From: Acanthococcus lagerstroemiae
Taxonomy: Eukaryota; Arthropoda; Insecta; Hemiptera; Eriococcidae
Length of the DNA stretch: 64,000 bases
Direction: 5' to 3'
NCBI GenBank assembly: GCA_031841125.1
Contig: CM063113.1
Location: 59,947,211 to 60,011,210, forward strand
Shown: positions 48,664 to 60,840 of the stretch, piece after piece
Layout: each line of letters starts with the position of its first letter
Numbering within the stretch: position 1 is the first letter of the stretch
Made by a program: the position numbers and the translations under genes
The notes under the pieces: model-generated
What the model was told of the DNA's origin: nothing
What the model saw: only the letters and a program-made list of their open reading frames with translations
Databases searched by the model: none

Positions 48664-48804
48664 TTCTATATGTAGGGTGTGCCAATTCACAATTTCTTCC
48701 TTCTGAAGTCCAAAGCGCTTTCGGCAGCTGAGGATGGCATAGCAACTGAAAGCGCTCTGGACTACAGGAAGAAATTGTGAATTAGCATACCCTACATACA
48801 GAAT
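48664..48804. mobile_element. Foldback element, family 1 copy 2 (141 bp)
   Basis: Nearly the whole element is a hairpin. The left arm ATGTAGGGTGTGCCAATTCA... pairs with a right arm ending in TGAATTAGCATACCCTACAT. A second copy of the same family lies at 30867-31016, so this is a dispersed element and not a local palindrome. Confidence 0.82.
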
Positions 48805-48911
48805 ATTTTTTGCCCTCCCAATAATGTGGCCAGAAGTTTTTGAGTCGAATACCTCCGCTTCCGACTAGTATACATCATACTATTAGGAATACTTACTACA
48901 TAAAAATCTTT

Positions 48912-49038
48912 AGGTATGCTCGTTAGAAATTTTGGAGCCCAACTATAGTCCGATGATGCGGACTTTGACTCTGCGGAAACTCGCGTAGTCGGACTTCGTA
49001 TCATCGGACTTGGGCTCCAAAATTTCGAATGGGCATAC
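48912..49038. mobile_element. Foldback element, family 2 (about 127 bp)
   Basis: Arms containing GGTATGC, AAATTTTGGAGCCCAA and GTCCGATGAT pair with their complements on the far side (ATCATCGGACTTGGGCTCC and GCATACC). It is 108 bp from the end of the family 1 foldback but has a different sequence. Confidence 0.75.
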
Positions 49039-51515
49039 CTCATACCTAATGTTTATTATAACGCCCTTATCATTGAAGCACCTACTTTATTAATAAATGT
49101 CAATTCATCATTGACGAGATACACAATAATCTGCTTCTTATCAGTAATCTTCCATTCCTACTTTATAAATTTCAAAAATTAGGGCAGGGAAAGTGTGTTC
49201 ACTTGTATGAATGAATATCTAATAAATATCAACAAATACCAAAAATGATATAAAAATTTACAAATTTTATGTCGTTAACAGTCAAAACAAACTTCGCAAT
49301 TAAGTTGTAAAACAAAATGGTGTTCGCCTAGTTAGCTCTGTTTATAACAACAAATAGCGAACAGAAACTAGCTGAAAGCTATAAGTTCAACTCAATCGTG
49401 ATGATATCCGTTGAAGACTGAACTAAAGAAGAAAACTTCCCACCCAGAATGGTAGTTTGCTTTACACAATATAATACTAGTTGAATGACGGCGCTGCCCC
49501 CTTAACCAGCTTATCGTCCCGTGTTTGATGCCTGCTTTGGGCGATTACTGAAAAATTTTCCCATACGTTTCAAGCATTGAAAAATGAAGAGGCAAATTCC
49601 AAGAGATTTGGGTAAGTGATCCGGTAATACCCTAATGTTTATCTACGATTACGAGGATCTCAGATCATCTCAGCTATTTATTTAGACAATTTCCATCAGT
49701 TTATTATGAAATACAGAAACTAGAGCACTCTAACCCAAGAGCAGCCATACGTAGGTTTTCTATTCTACCGCACCGATGGATACCGAATCCGATCACGCAA
49801 AGCGTATTTACGTATTGTTATTCCCTACTCCCAGCATTATAAAAATATATTCAGTACATCCAGAGGCGAAGATAGTGATATTTCAGAGTGAATAATAGAG
49901 AGGGGACTGGAGTGCATAGTCAATTCGGCATCTACGGCAGGATTTAAAATGACGTACGGCTACACTCAAGTTAAAGTACTTCAAGAGGAACACATAATTG
50001 CGCCAGACTGCTGGAGGAATGCTACTTTTACCTGAACTTATTGGCCTTAAACTGCCCAGCGCTCTGACAATCACAATTCCAGGATGGTAAGCATTATTCC
50101 CGCCCCCAAAAGTGGGCTAGCAGTCTCTAGGATCGGATGTGTGAATATATTAGCCCCTTTTCCCAGCTCGATCCACAGATCTACCACTTCACCGACACCT
50201 GTTTCGCTCGAGTCAACCCTTCGCTCAGTGTTCCGTGCTATGATTTCCGTTTGCACATCTACTCATCTGACCAACTGACAAACAGGACAGCACGCTGTCA
50301 GCCTCAGATCCAGAAATTTTTTGCTTTCTCTCCTCGAAGAGAGTTGCAATGCAGCGAGAGCTATAACTTTCAATTAGTTTTTATTCACTGTTGGCTAAAT
50401 AAACGGTTGACTAGGCAAAATTCCTCATTTGCACATTACGGGTTAGCTGCATAGGTTTTTTAATTTTTATGGTGAACCAGAATTTGTAGACTTTAGCGGT
50501 ATCTTGGCTTCCGGCTCTGTGTCGGTCTGCCATAAACACAGCGATAATACTGAAATAGGCTCCGGAGATTCGAAAAGATTACGGTTCTCAAATCCAACAT
50601 TTTGGCTCCTGACTTGATTTTCAGAAGTAAAGGAGAAACTGCCTGATTTACCATACGATGGGATGATTAATAGAAAGACCCAGTGGGACATTCACTTCAT
50701 TTTGAAGGTTATTTATGACGATAATTATTCTACTCTATGTATATGGTGTACACTCGCCATAAAAATGGTTACTCAAGTTCTTACGTATCCTACTGCAGAA
50801 ACTTCTAACTGTAGCTCTGCGATACTACCATAAAATATAAGGAACATAATTTGTATTCCAGGTTTTACAACAAGAAACTCTAAAAACTAATGATCTAGTG
50901 ATCAGCCCGAAAGAACTTCCACCAACTTCCTTTGCACGGAGAGCTCAAATAGCCACAAAAAATTATCATCCATTATGCTGAAGTCCCGAGGACGGCTTCG
51001 ATCCGGCAGAATCAACCAACTACCTCCGAGGTGCAACCGAAAGATGTCGAACGTTGTTCATTTTCACGCGTACGAGAAAACACGCAGAACGTGCGTCTGC
51101 GACGACCGGATTTATTATTGACAAGGAAAAATCAACTAGACGAGCTCGCCATTTCAGTTTCAACTTTCAAGGTTTCGAGTTCCACCGTGCATCGAAAATA
51201 AGCCTGCCATTCCTCGTACATCTTCCCAAACACGTCCTCATCATTATTTGTATAACGCGGCGGGCATGAACACGAAAAACGAAAAGAGGGAGCACGAAGA
51301 CGACGAAATAAAAAAGTAGCGAAGTGAAACAGCCACGTAAGCTTGACTCCAACACGAGACGAAGGCGAAACTAGGCAAAAACGTGATTCGGTTCCACTTT
51401 AAAAAATTCTATTGCGTAGGTAAAGTAACTCGGTATTTCTAAGTAAATGTGCGAGACTGAAGCGAAAAATTGGAACTGCGCTTATTTTCAAAAAGGTAAT
51501 TCCAAAATTACTTAC

Positions 51516-51694
51516 TTTCTTGGAGAGTTCCGGACTGCGGTTGCTGCTTTTACTTCTAACCGAGCCTGGAGAAGACACACCGCCGGACGCACAGCTTGTC
51601 GCCTCCTCCACCGACTCAGCCGGATTCGACCTCAGTTTCCGCAGGATTCGACCAGGTGTGACCGCTGATTTGGCCGCCGTTGATGAAGTAGCCA
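51516..51694 (-). CDS. Exon: Ser/Thr-rich linker (residues 554-613)
   Basis: Separated from the previous exon by a 114-bp intron. The acceptor is CTGTTACAG/TGG and the donor is AAGAAA/GTAAGT. The split first codon reads Val, then ATSSTAAKSAVTPGRILRKL and a polar stretch rich in Ser, Pro, Gly and Arg. No domain is recognised; it looks like a flexible basic linker after the ankyrin block. The exit is phase 0. Confidence 0.8.
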
Positions 51695-51808
51695 CTGTAA
51701 CAGCAGGTGTGATTTGTCTTCAATAGTAGAAAAGGAAAAGTACATACAATAATATTACCTTAACACACAATTTGTACCGCGTCAAAAAGAGGAAAATGAA
51801 AAAAGTAC

Positions 51809-52031
51809 CGTGCTGCTGCTGACCGGGCTCGGTGATCGTCTGCCAACAACTGTCCACGATGTGAGATTGAAGGCGCTGCAAGATTGGTCTGGACGTTAAA
51901 TCAACCGGACGTATTCCTCGGTGATTCGCTAAACAAATTCGAGCTCCATTTTCGAGTAAGTCGAGAACGCACTCCCACGGGATATTAGACTGGCACATGG
52001 CGAGGTGCAAAGGAGTGTTTCCGAAAGTATC
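51809..52031 (-). CDS. Exon: third ankyrin repeat (residues 480-553)
   Basis: The acceptor TAATTTGCAG is followed directly by GATACTTTCGG, so the exon opens with DTFGNTPLHLAM, the canonical start of an ankyrin unit, in phase 0 with the previous exon. The unit continues as VLDLLENGARICLANHRG and then IRPVDL, the usual entry to a following or capping repeat. The end is less regular (LQRLQSHIVDSCWQ, then Gln-rich). The donor CACG/GTACTT leaves phase 1. This is the strongest single family match in the window. Confidence 0.92.
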
Positions 52032-52671
52032 CTGCAAATTAGACGAGGTGCGTATTAATTTCGTGCGTCAAACATCACCGCCGCGCCATCGGTATCGAAA
52101 ATGATATCATTTCATTCGACCTACTCATAGAAATTGCCGAACGAGCTAGGGGCTATTTACTCATTGTAAGTAAGGAAGTCAGAATAGAAACATGAACGCT
52201 GCAATTTCTGATTGAAGCCAGGGAGGGAAATCGTAAACCAGAAGAACAGTGTATAATACTCCATAATTGAATAACTGCAAACCGATGGAAATCAAGGCGT
52301 CGCTATGGGGAGGGGGTGGAAATGATCAAAATTACCCTCCCCCAATTCAACTGCCAATTATTACATTTATACTTGTAGTTACAAAAAAATTATAAACGAA
52401 GTAGTACTATGTGATACATCAATCAGTATTACCCTACTATCGTCAATTCGCAATACACATATAACATACCTACTACACCTGTAGAACCTCCTCCCCAAAA
52501 AGAATCCACCGATGCCGATGAATGTAGGTCAACAATACTAAAAATTACCCCCCCCCCCAAAAAAAAAAAAAAAATTAAAAAAAAATCCAGCGCCACCTCT
52601 GATGGAAATCAATTACATGTCTGTAGCCATAACTACAGGGAATGAAATAATATTTGTAACCAACCGACCAG

Positions 52672-52727
52672 CGCGGGCCCGTAGCCAACGCCAGGGTAGT
52701 AAGCGCGCCGCCCTGGCTAGCGCATTC

Positions 52728-52762
<35 letters not shown>

Positions 52763-52959
52763 ATAGATAAATAAAAACAGCTGAAAGTAAAGGGTAGAAC
52801 GTTTCAGTAAAAATAATAAAGTTTTAACAAAATGAATAAAATTTTTCTGAAAACATTACCTACATAATTAAAATTTTTTTGTATTTTACCCTTACGGCTC
52901 ATGCGCCCTGGTTGACTATCAAATTCCCAGGCGTACACAAACGGTTAGCTACAGACCTG
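52672..52959. mobile_element. Miniature inverted-end element, copy 2 (with internal AAAT repeat)
   Basis: The left end GGGCCCGTAGCCAACGCC and the right end CGGTTAGCTACAGACC are imperfect inverted repeats. The interior matches the copy at 20333: AAGCGCGCCGCC, TGGCTAGC, GGCTCAT and GCCCTGGTTG occur in the same order. An (AAAT)n tract (52729-52773) sits where copy 1 has (AAT)n. Confidence 0.75.
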
Positions 52960-53094
52960 TCAATGTATTCACTGAATAACCATAACTAATCAAATACCAT
53001 TAACTGGATGACAGAAAATTTTCCGTTAAGCTATATATAGGTAAACTGATATTATTTACTTTTAGCTCTTTCAAAAAATTTCTCTGTTTTTTTC

Positions 53095-53163
53095 GTTAAA
53101 GGTCCCTCCTATAATTGGCTTCGGCTGTTGGAGGGGCCAAAATAAATAAATAAATAAATAAAT
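53095..53163 (+). repeat. Probable LINE 3' tail fragment with (AAAT)n
   Basis: A short stem (TCCTCC...GGAGGGG around GGCTTCGGCTGTT) is followed by CCAAAATAAATAAATAAATA. A hairpin followed by a short tandem tail is the usual 3' end of several insect LINE families. No coding part is attached. Confidence 0.4.
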
Positions 53164-56100
53164 TACAATAATTGAAGTCCTCTTTCACAAATTTACTAAT
53201 ACGCTATTTCGTGTTGCCTGAATTAAAAGGCTGAAACTCTGAAGTTCTGGATTTTTCTGTCCTTTATGTTAACGAATTCTGCATTATTTTATTAGATGAA
53301 CGGATAAGGATAACCATAAAATAACCGTTAATCAAAAACCTTCGAACAGACACCCAACTAATTCCAATAACTGTAAACCATAACCAACCGCGATGTCAAC
53401 CTCAAGGAACAGAGACGAGTTAATGCCAGAATTTTATGTTGAACAACCTTACTTTCAAACGTCCTTCTGGAAGAATTCGTTATTCATTTCATGGAATCAG
53501 GAAAAAACGCAGAACTTAAAAAACAGACCAAACGTATCACTTATAACATAAGAGGCTCTCGATATCTCAATTTTCATACTTGGAAGCTTCGAACGAACGT
53601 TGTAACAGAACTTTCAAACCAAAAACCAAACTGTATAATAACCGTTAAATAACAGGTAGGTATCTAACCTATGGAAATTAATAACACAACCGTAACAGTT
53701 AACTGGACGAAACAAATACCTAACATAACCGTAACTGTTAACAGTTAGCATCAACCATCACAACAAGGACCATTAACCTTACTTACACTTTTTCTTTATA
53801 GGCCGTTTGCTGATAACATCATCTTGCCGAAAATGAAAAACGAACACGCCTTTCTACTTCCGAACAATGAAAACGTAATTTTTTTGATAACGATGATGGT
53901 TTTCTTTTATGGTAGCTGTTGTGTTTGTAAAAGTAAAGCGAATTGTGATTGGAAGTTCACACTCGCATGGAATTCTTATGTGTAGCATATTATATGTAGA
54001 TGAAATAAATTCAACCAAGAGTTTCACGAAAATATCACCGGCCGTCTCTGCAGAAAAAAAAATGCTGAAAGGAGAAATACTTTTCATACTGATGGTGGAG
54101 GCGTTTTTATACTTTCAATGCTCAAAAATCGGAAATACAGAAAAAATAGCTTTTTCTCAGGAATTTACAAAATGTTATTAATATTTAGAGCCTTCGAGAA
54201 CTTCTGCAGTATACAGTTTTTATAATAATAAAATAATCAGATGGGTTTGAGTTCTTCCACGCAAAAGAACACGTTCTTCTCACACATAAATTCCTTCGTT
54301 TTGCACAGAATAAATAGAAATAGAAACTTGATTGAACATGTTCATTTTGAAAGATGCAAGGATTCCAAAAATAAGTAATAAATTTATATCTCAATTCGCT
54401 TTGTGTTACTTTTACAACTATAACCCTACACAACAGCATAAAGAACAATATGGAATGAGACCTACATGAGTTTAACTATATTTTGAATGCCAAATTACAC
54501 AAGGCCGTTAACTATTTTTCTGGAGAATCTCTCCTGTTCTATATAATCAAAATTAAAATGTGTTATCAAAATTTTCACTTTTTATTCTTTTTTGGCATCC
54601 ACGAATACACGAATAGCTACACTCTGATACTGATAACAATACTGAACAACAATGCAATTATGTGCATAGTTATTTGATCAGTGGTATTATCTTGATGATA
54701 CTAAAATTTGCATTCAAGGTAGGAGATAAAGAAAAAATGAACTATAATAAAAAAATTAACATCGGCATTAAATTCCTCGTTAAAAATAGATATAGAATCA
54801 CACATTGTCATGTCACTGCTTTAAAAAAAATCTCAAATTATTGTAGATATACCTATAGTGTAATGACTGGAATATGATCAGTGATGTATTGAAAGAGCAC
54901 ATTTTTCATGATAACGCCTAACAGAACAAGGTTTACAGCTAAGCTGTAAATCAGCAGGGTTTTTGCTCAGTTCAAATTTTTAGAAGTGAAAATAAAAATC
55001 CTGAAAGTTGAAATGTTTTAAGTTTCAACCTTTTAACGTTTCCCTTGGAATATTAATCAGGCCGATTATAAAAAATGAAACAAACACCCTCATCTGTTTT
55101 TTTAAAAAAAATAGTAATGAACTGATGATTCATAAAACCATAAATCATAAAATGATACCTATAATATAAAAATGAAAACTGACCCATAAAAACATAACTA
55201 CAGAGTAGACGGATGACCCTCAAGATAGTGAGTTTTATACAGAAGATCCATTTCCTCTGACACAAATTGAAAAAGAATTCCTCAAACGATAATTATTAGT
55301 TATTTATGGTGAAAATTAGAAATATAAAGAACTGTCCTTGATAAGCTACAAATTTAAGAATAATTAAGTGATAATAACGAAATGAATACAGTACAGGGTA
55401 TTTGCTTTTCGTAGAAACCCTAAAAACTGACAGAAGTATTGTGTTCAGCGTTGAAGAATATTCTTGAATTATTACTTCTTAAAATGGGTAATACATAATT
55501 TTTTCTTCTGTTTTTCATTGCATAGTGTATCGAACTTCCGAGTATTTTTCATAATCGATTACAAAATTTTATACACTATTCGATTCGTAACTGTAACCGC
55601 CCGAGGCTAATGTAAAAGACCAGGTATACCTATTATGTAATAGCTCTATACGTGTTTGTTTCCTAGCACAGTCTAACAATATTGAACAAATGATGATAAT
55701 AAAAAGTAGGTAGATAAAACGAATAGGGTCTGTGCGAAAATTCTACGACAGGAAACTTATACTAGACTAATTTCCATCTCGTTTATGCATTTCAGGGCCG
55801 AGAAGAGCGAGCTGTACTCCCATAAATAATTTGAATGTTCTGGCGCGCCTTAAAGACGACAGCGATATGCAGTTAATACTTTGTTTGATTACAGAGAGAC
55901 TCCGGATAGTACGCGGCCATTAATAATACCATAAATATTTCATAAAAATCGTGCACTTCGTCATCAAACTATGAAATTTGGTATGACGTGTGGAAGACAT
56001 TCGAGACAATTTCAATATTGGAGTCAAAGGGTCAGAACCTTCTAGATCCACAATCAAGAGAAAATGGAGGTTTAAATAAAGGTTTAGCCATCAGGGCCGG

Positions 56101-56282
56101 CACCATAGTTATAAGTTGTGTAATACTTGCTATACATGAGAAAATTCAGCGGTCGCAACGTCACATTCACTCTTTGTAACACCCTAATAAAAAAAGGATT
56201 TTCTTTTTGTGCCTGTCTTAGTAAATTTTTTTCTTGCTACACACGAGAAAATGAAGTTGTGTCCTGTTTAAGCTATTGGGAA

Positions 56283-56456
56283 CAGTATAGCGTAGCCAGG
56301 ATTTTTACAAGGGGAGCCATAGAACACAATATGAGAAGTGTGTAGCCGGTTCAGTGATTTTTAAATTTCATTTAATCTGCTCATATTTTTAATAGAAGAA
56401 AAAGCTCACTGGGGGCATGACTCCCTTGCCCCCACCCCCTCTTGGCTACGCCACTG
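56283..56456. mobile_element. hAT-type miniature element, 174 bp
   Basis: The ends read CAGTATAGCGTAGCCA on the left and, complemented, CAGTGGCGTAGCCAAGAG on the right. The element is flanked by a perfect 8-bp duplication ATTGGGAA (56275-56282 and 56457-56464). CAGTGGCGTAGCC ends with an 8-bp target duplication are typical of non-autonomous hAT elements. No coding capacity. Confidence 0.85.
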
Positions 56457-56889
56457 ATTGGGAACGTACAGCATGATGACGATGGGAATTACCCAATACG
56501 CGAATGTTACTCCTCCTGTGATCCGTTTTCACGTTACTTCCACCAAGCTCCGGCAGATAGCAGCCACTCCAATTTACATTCTCAATAGCCATACATGTCA
56601 TGGACGATTCAACAGGTGTCACAAGAGAGGCAACCTATTCCACAGAATTTCCGAAGGAAGTCTCATCCCTCTCATCAGAAAAATGAGAGAAACACTTTCA
56701 GGCGCAAACTTATTTTGAGAACCGTCGAAAAAAACTCTTTTTACACAGAAAGGTCTACACAATTTTTTCGTATTCACATCATGAACTTTGAAAATATGAG
56801 GAAAGATAAGAGAATCAAAATTAATCTCTCCACTGCTACACATTGAAGCCCACTTAATGCGTGAAAAAGCAGAATTTTTGAGACTCATC

Positions 56890-57350
56890 AATAATTTTTT
56901 AGGCCTCGTTCAAACTGAATCAGAATCCGTCAAGGCTCCAAAATTCATTTAGATTGCACACAGCGATCACTCATCAGCACTAAGTTTAGAACTCTTTCTG
57001 ACTCAAGTAAGACTCATTCGGCTTTTAGCAAGAGATAAAAACCCATTTAGATACTTCAGTCTCATTATGATTTAGTGTCAAGACTTACTGAAATTCATTC
57101 ACATTCATTTAGACTAGGTCGACTTCACTCAGATTCTTCAAACACACTTTTTTTCACCCATCAGACTCCTAAAACTCAGTCAGATATTAAAATTTTCAGA
57201 CTCACTCACTCTTCAACTTTGTATACCGAACTCGAGTAAGACTCGTTTAGACTCTTACATCTTATTCAAGCTTATGCATATTTATTTAGACAGTGTTCAT
57301 GTTCCTAAGGTTCTTTACAATTAATTTATACTACATTAAGACTGATTGTG
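56890..57350. repeat. Degenerate CATTTAGACT-like array
   Basis: CATTTAGA, CATTCAGACT, CACTCAGATTC and GTTTAGACTC recur with a spacing near 10-12 bases. It resembles the other AAGACT-type arrays with a different flanking word. Confidence 0.5.
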
Positions 57351-57641
57351 ACTAGTACAAAGCCGGCACGGTGGCACGGTGACAGTTGAAACTCATTTAA
57401 ACTCTCAAAAGGATTCATCTGCGTTTTGATAAGAATCATTCGAATTCTATATAAAGCTAAGGACCGATAAGATGTCCTGCCCATCGGGTATTCAGGACGA
57501 CCTAATGGGACGACTTCAATCTTAAAGCCGATCCTGAAGATTTTAGAAGTCGTATATACTTTTACATTGAAACGCACCATTTTTATGAAACTTCTCTACC
57601 ACCAGGCAAACGAATTTTGATACGTAAATACAAGTACTTAC

Positions 57642-58480
57642 TTGGTAGTTTGCATTGGCACCGTACTTCAACAGCAGCCCGGTGATAATCGTATTGCCTT
57701 TGACCACAGCCATGAAAAGAGGTGGCAGCTCGAACAGGAACTGACGCGAGTACGCCTCGCTCATCTCACCCAGCTTGCTGGGCGGTATATTCGGGCTGAT
57801 CCTCAAACACCAGGAGTCGACGATTGCCGTCGGCCTGGCCATCTTATCACAGTCCTCCAAATCGGACGCGCTGAAGCTGCTTCGATCGGGCGACGAGGCC
57901 GGCGATGAATAAGTGGACGAGGTGGACGATGACGAACTCGACTCGCCGAAGAAGTGGTAGTTGTCGATGCAGCGCTGCTTGTGCGTCGCCCACAGGCCGT
58001 CCACGTCGACGTCGTTTTCAGCGACCGACGAGGACGACGAGTGCACCACCTCGAGGACCGAATCGGTCTCCTTGATCGACAGATTCAGCAGAATACTTTT
58101 GAAAATCTCGCTGCTGCGCCGCAGCTCGGCCATGATACTGCGCTCCGGCGTAGAAGACTGCTTTTGAACACCAGCTGAAGAACTACAGTTAGAGGATTTA
58201 TTCGATAACGAAGACGGAAGCGTAGAAATGTGAGCAGAGATTTGCGGGCTGGATTTCAGCGATACGCATTTGCGGCCCGTGTCCAAGGTCATGGTAGTCG
58301 GCACGTTGCCATGAGACTCGAACGAAAACGAGCGTTGTCGCGACAGATGCTTCAGCGGGATGCGGCGACGACGATGCACCTCCGAGGCGGGTGGCTGGTT
58401 CGGCGGTACCCAGCTGACGCGCCGCGGAACCGATACCGTTATCGAGTCGGTCAGTAGTTCTGACTGCGAGATTTTGGTCC
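57642..58480 (-). CDS. Exon: Ser/Arg-rich insertion and second ankyrin repeat (residues 200-479)
   Basis: The largest exon found. The acceptor is TTTCAACAG/GG and the donor is CAA/GTAAGT; the first codon (Gly) is split with the previous exon and the exit is phase 0. The first 240 residues are low complexity: basic RRRR and RRVSW motifs, then Ser-rich runs including a long block just before SPDRSSFSASDLEDCDK. These basic-plus-Ser/Pro motifs look like phosphorylation or 14-3-3-type sites, which is inference only. A more ordered segment with SWCLRISPNIPPSKLGEMSE precedes an ankyrin repeat whose core is LFMAVVKGNTIITGLLLK, followed by YGANAN. The third repeat continues in the next exon, so this intron cuts cleanly between two ankyrin units. 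Confidence 0.88.
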
Positions 58481-58919
58481 CTGTTGAAATCAATTGCCAT
58501 TAGTAACTACTCTCAAATGTGAGAATAGTAGCCGCCACGTTGAATGGCTTCGCTAGGGAATGATTCCATAATCCACGTGTACATCCGTACTTAAGTAAAA
58601 GAAGGACCTACTTGCGTCAGTTTCGGTCATTTTGAGAACTAGAAAATTCCTATGAGCCCTTTGGCATACTTATTTTACTATTACATCTTAGTACCCGGAC
58701 CCAGGAAGCAATCCAAAAGGGGTGATTCAGAGTGTGTATTTGCTCTCACAGTGATAAAGAAAGAGAGAGAGAGAGAAATACTAGTAAGTTTGGAACAATA
58801 TACGCTGCTGACTAATTTCTTGAGGAAAACGATAATTTTTAACGTTCATCTCAATACTATCCAATTTTTCCCGCAAAAAAAGAGGAATCATCCTCAATAC
58901 AACAGCCAAGACTTTTGAA

Positions 58920-59340
58920 TCTTTAGAACTCCTGTAAGCATTTTCTAAACCCTTCCAGACTTACTTAGAACTTTTCAAAATTTTTCCAAACTTTTTAAAG
59001 AGAATACCTAAAGACTAACTAAAACTGTTCAAAACTTGTTCATAACTTTTATGATTCTTGTACACTTAATTAAAACTCTTAGAATGTTGAAAACTCCAGA
59101 ATTTTTAAAAGAATTTTAAGACCCTCATAAGACTGTAGAACTTCATGAAATCATAATCAAAGCGCACCAATCCTCATTATTTAGGATTCACCGAAACTGG
59201 TTTAAGACCGCGTAAGGCTCGAATTTATACTTGTTTAAGACAAGCAGACCTTTTTAAGGTTTTTTCAAACTTCGTTCTAAGATGCACTAGCGCTGTTCGA
59301 CCTGTTTACGACTTTCAAGACTCCTAAATATTTGTACATA
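58920..59340. repeat. Degenerate AAGACT-like array
   Basis: Words such as CCAGACTT, AAAACTTG, TAAGACTG and CAAGACTC recur with irregular spacing of roughly 10-12 and 20-24 bases. Copies are too diverged to give a consensus by eye. The same word pattern recurs elsewhere in the window. Confidence 0.5.
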
Positions 59341-60419
59341 TATAATTCCTGGAGACGCTTTACTTACCATCTGTATGCTAAGATTTTCCTTATTCTGATT
59401 TTTTGATAATGTGTCTAATAACGTACAAGTACCTAACGAGCTGCCTTATCGGTATAGTCAGTCAAATAAGACAATCTTATTGTTCTATCTTGCTTGAGGA
59501 AAGTTTCAGCACACAGGCCTAAAGACCTTTCAACACTCTAATATTTACGGATGAATTGAATAACAAGCAGCTATGCAGCCAGAAAAAGTTGGTTTACACT
59601 TAGGACGCACTGAAGCAACATTTATTAAATTCTTTTGGTTTTGTTTGTTTGCGTTTTTTTTTTTGGGGGGGGGGGGAACTTGATTTCGCTAAGACTTTGC
59701 CAACTAACAAACATTTTAGAAAATTACAAGCAAAAAATCAATACTTTCAAAATTTTGTCAACGCTTTTGAAATCTTGCCAACTGCCAGTCTAATACTGTC
59801 GAATAAAGAATATTTTGAAACTTTAAAATTTGGTCAATTGCCGATTTGATTTCGCTGATTGATCAACGAATCAATTTTGCTAAATTGGCCAACAGAAAAA
59901 GGTTTGAAGAGAAGGTTCCAATATAGCAGGTCCGTGGTTTGCACTCCATGTAGATACGGACAAAAAGCAAGTTTCTGTTTCCATATTAATTAGGAAATCT
60001 CAGAAGTACCATAGAAGATATGAGGAGGCCTCCCCTCCAAGAAATTTTAGTCAGTTGACAAATAACTCAAAACTGGAAAGAGTTAGTACATTGGTTCATT
60101 AGTTGGTAAAATCACGAAAGTGAGAAAAGCTTCGTTTGTTTGTTAGTTCCGAAAAGGCTCATCAGTGAGTAAGTTACAAAAGAAAACCTACTTGTTGATC
60201 TAACATCGAATGGAAAGCCCCTCTCCCCCACCGAGTCAAGCAGAAAAAGAATCGGAGTTGGACAGACTTTTTTCTCATTTGAAAAGTAAAAAAATGAATC
60301 TTGCACCGCAGCAACAATTTTCTTCCAGAAGGAGGAAGGAAATGTAATGAATGCTATGGAAAAGAGGACCTGAGATACATACTTTCTACTTGGGCCCAAA
60401 TCCACCTGCCCGCTTAAAT

Positions 60420-60840
60420 TAACGAGTCCTAATAAGTTTCAACAAGCCTCATAAAATCTTCACACAAGTTAAATAAATCTTGATGAGTTTCAACAAAGTT
60501 GTAAGAAGTCTCAAGTAGCTCTAATCAGCCCCAAAGAATCCCGAAGTATGTATCTAAGTAGGGTGTTTCACTAAGTCTTCATCAGTCTTAACAATAAATG
60601 ACACAAAGTTAGAAGGTCTCAAAATATTTTCAGCACAGCTTGATGTGTCATAACAGAAATTATGACACATTTCAAACAAGTTTTAATAAACCTTATCAGA
60701 GCTTTTTACAGTTTAGGTGGGTCCTAATTAGTCTTATAGAGTCGTACCGAGATTTAAATCAGCTTCTTAGTAGTCTGCATGAGTTTGAAGGAATTTTAGT
60801 CGATCAAACGAATCTTCATGAGCTTTATTCGAATCCAAAC
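60420..60840. repeat. Degenerate array, inverse orientation (GAGTTTCAA / AGTCTTA words)
   Basis: Recurring AAGTTTCAACAAG, GAGTTTCAACAAAG, AAGTCTTCATCAG and TAGTCTTATAGAG read as the complement of the AAGACT-type arrays, so the family is present in both orientations. Confidence 0.42.

Larger units (their letters stand above)
46504..51515. other. Intron, 5012 bp
   Basis: Contains two foldback elements (48664-48804 and 48912-49038) and a CpG-richer unique stretch at about 51000-51380. The remainder, including 46700-48650 and 49100-50990, is AT-rich with no exon or named repeat that I can support. Confidence 0.7.
52032..57641. other. Intron, 5610 bp
   Basis: Holds one copy of the two-copy inverted-end family (52672-52959), a LINE-like A-rich tail (53095-53163), a hAT miniature element (56283-56456) and a degenerate AGACT array (56890-57350). 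The stretch 53400-56000 is AT-rich and shows nothing I can name. Confidence 0.7.

Noticed and set aside
56093..56110. Possible hAT end CAGGGCCGGCACC
   Set aside because: No complementary end with a matching 8-bp duplication.
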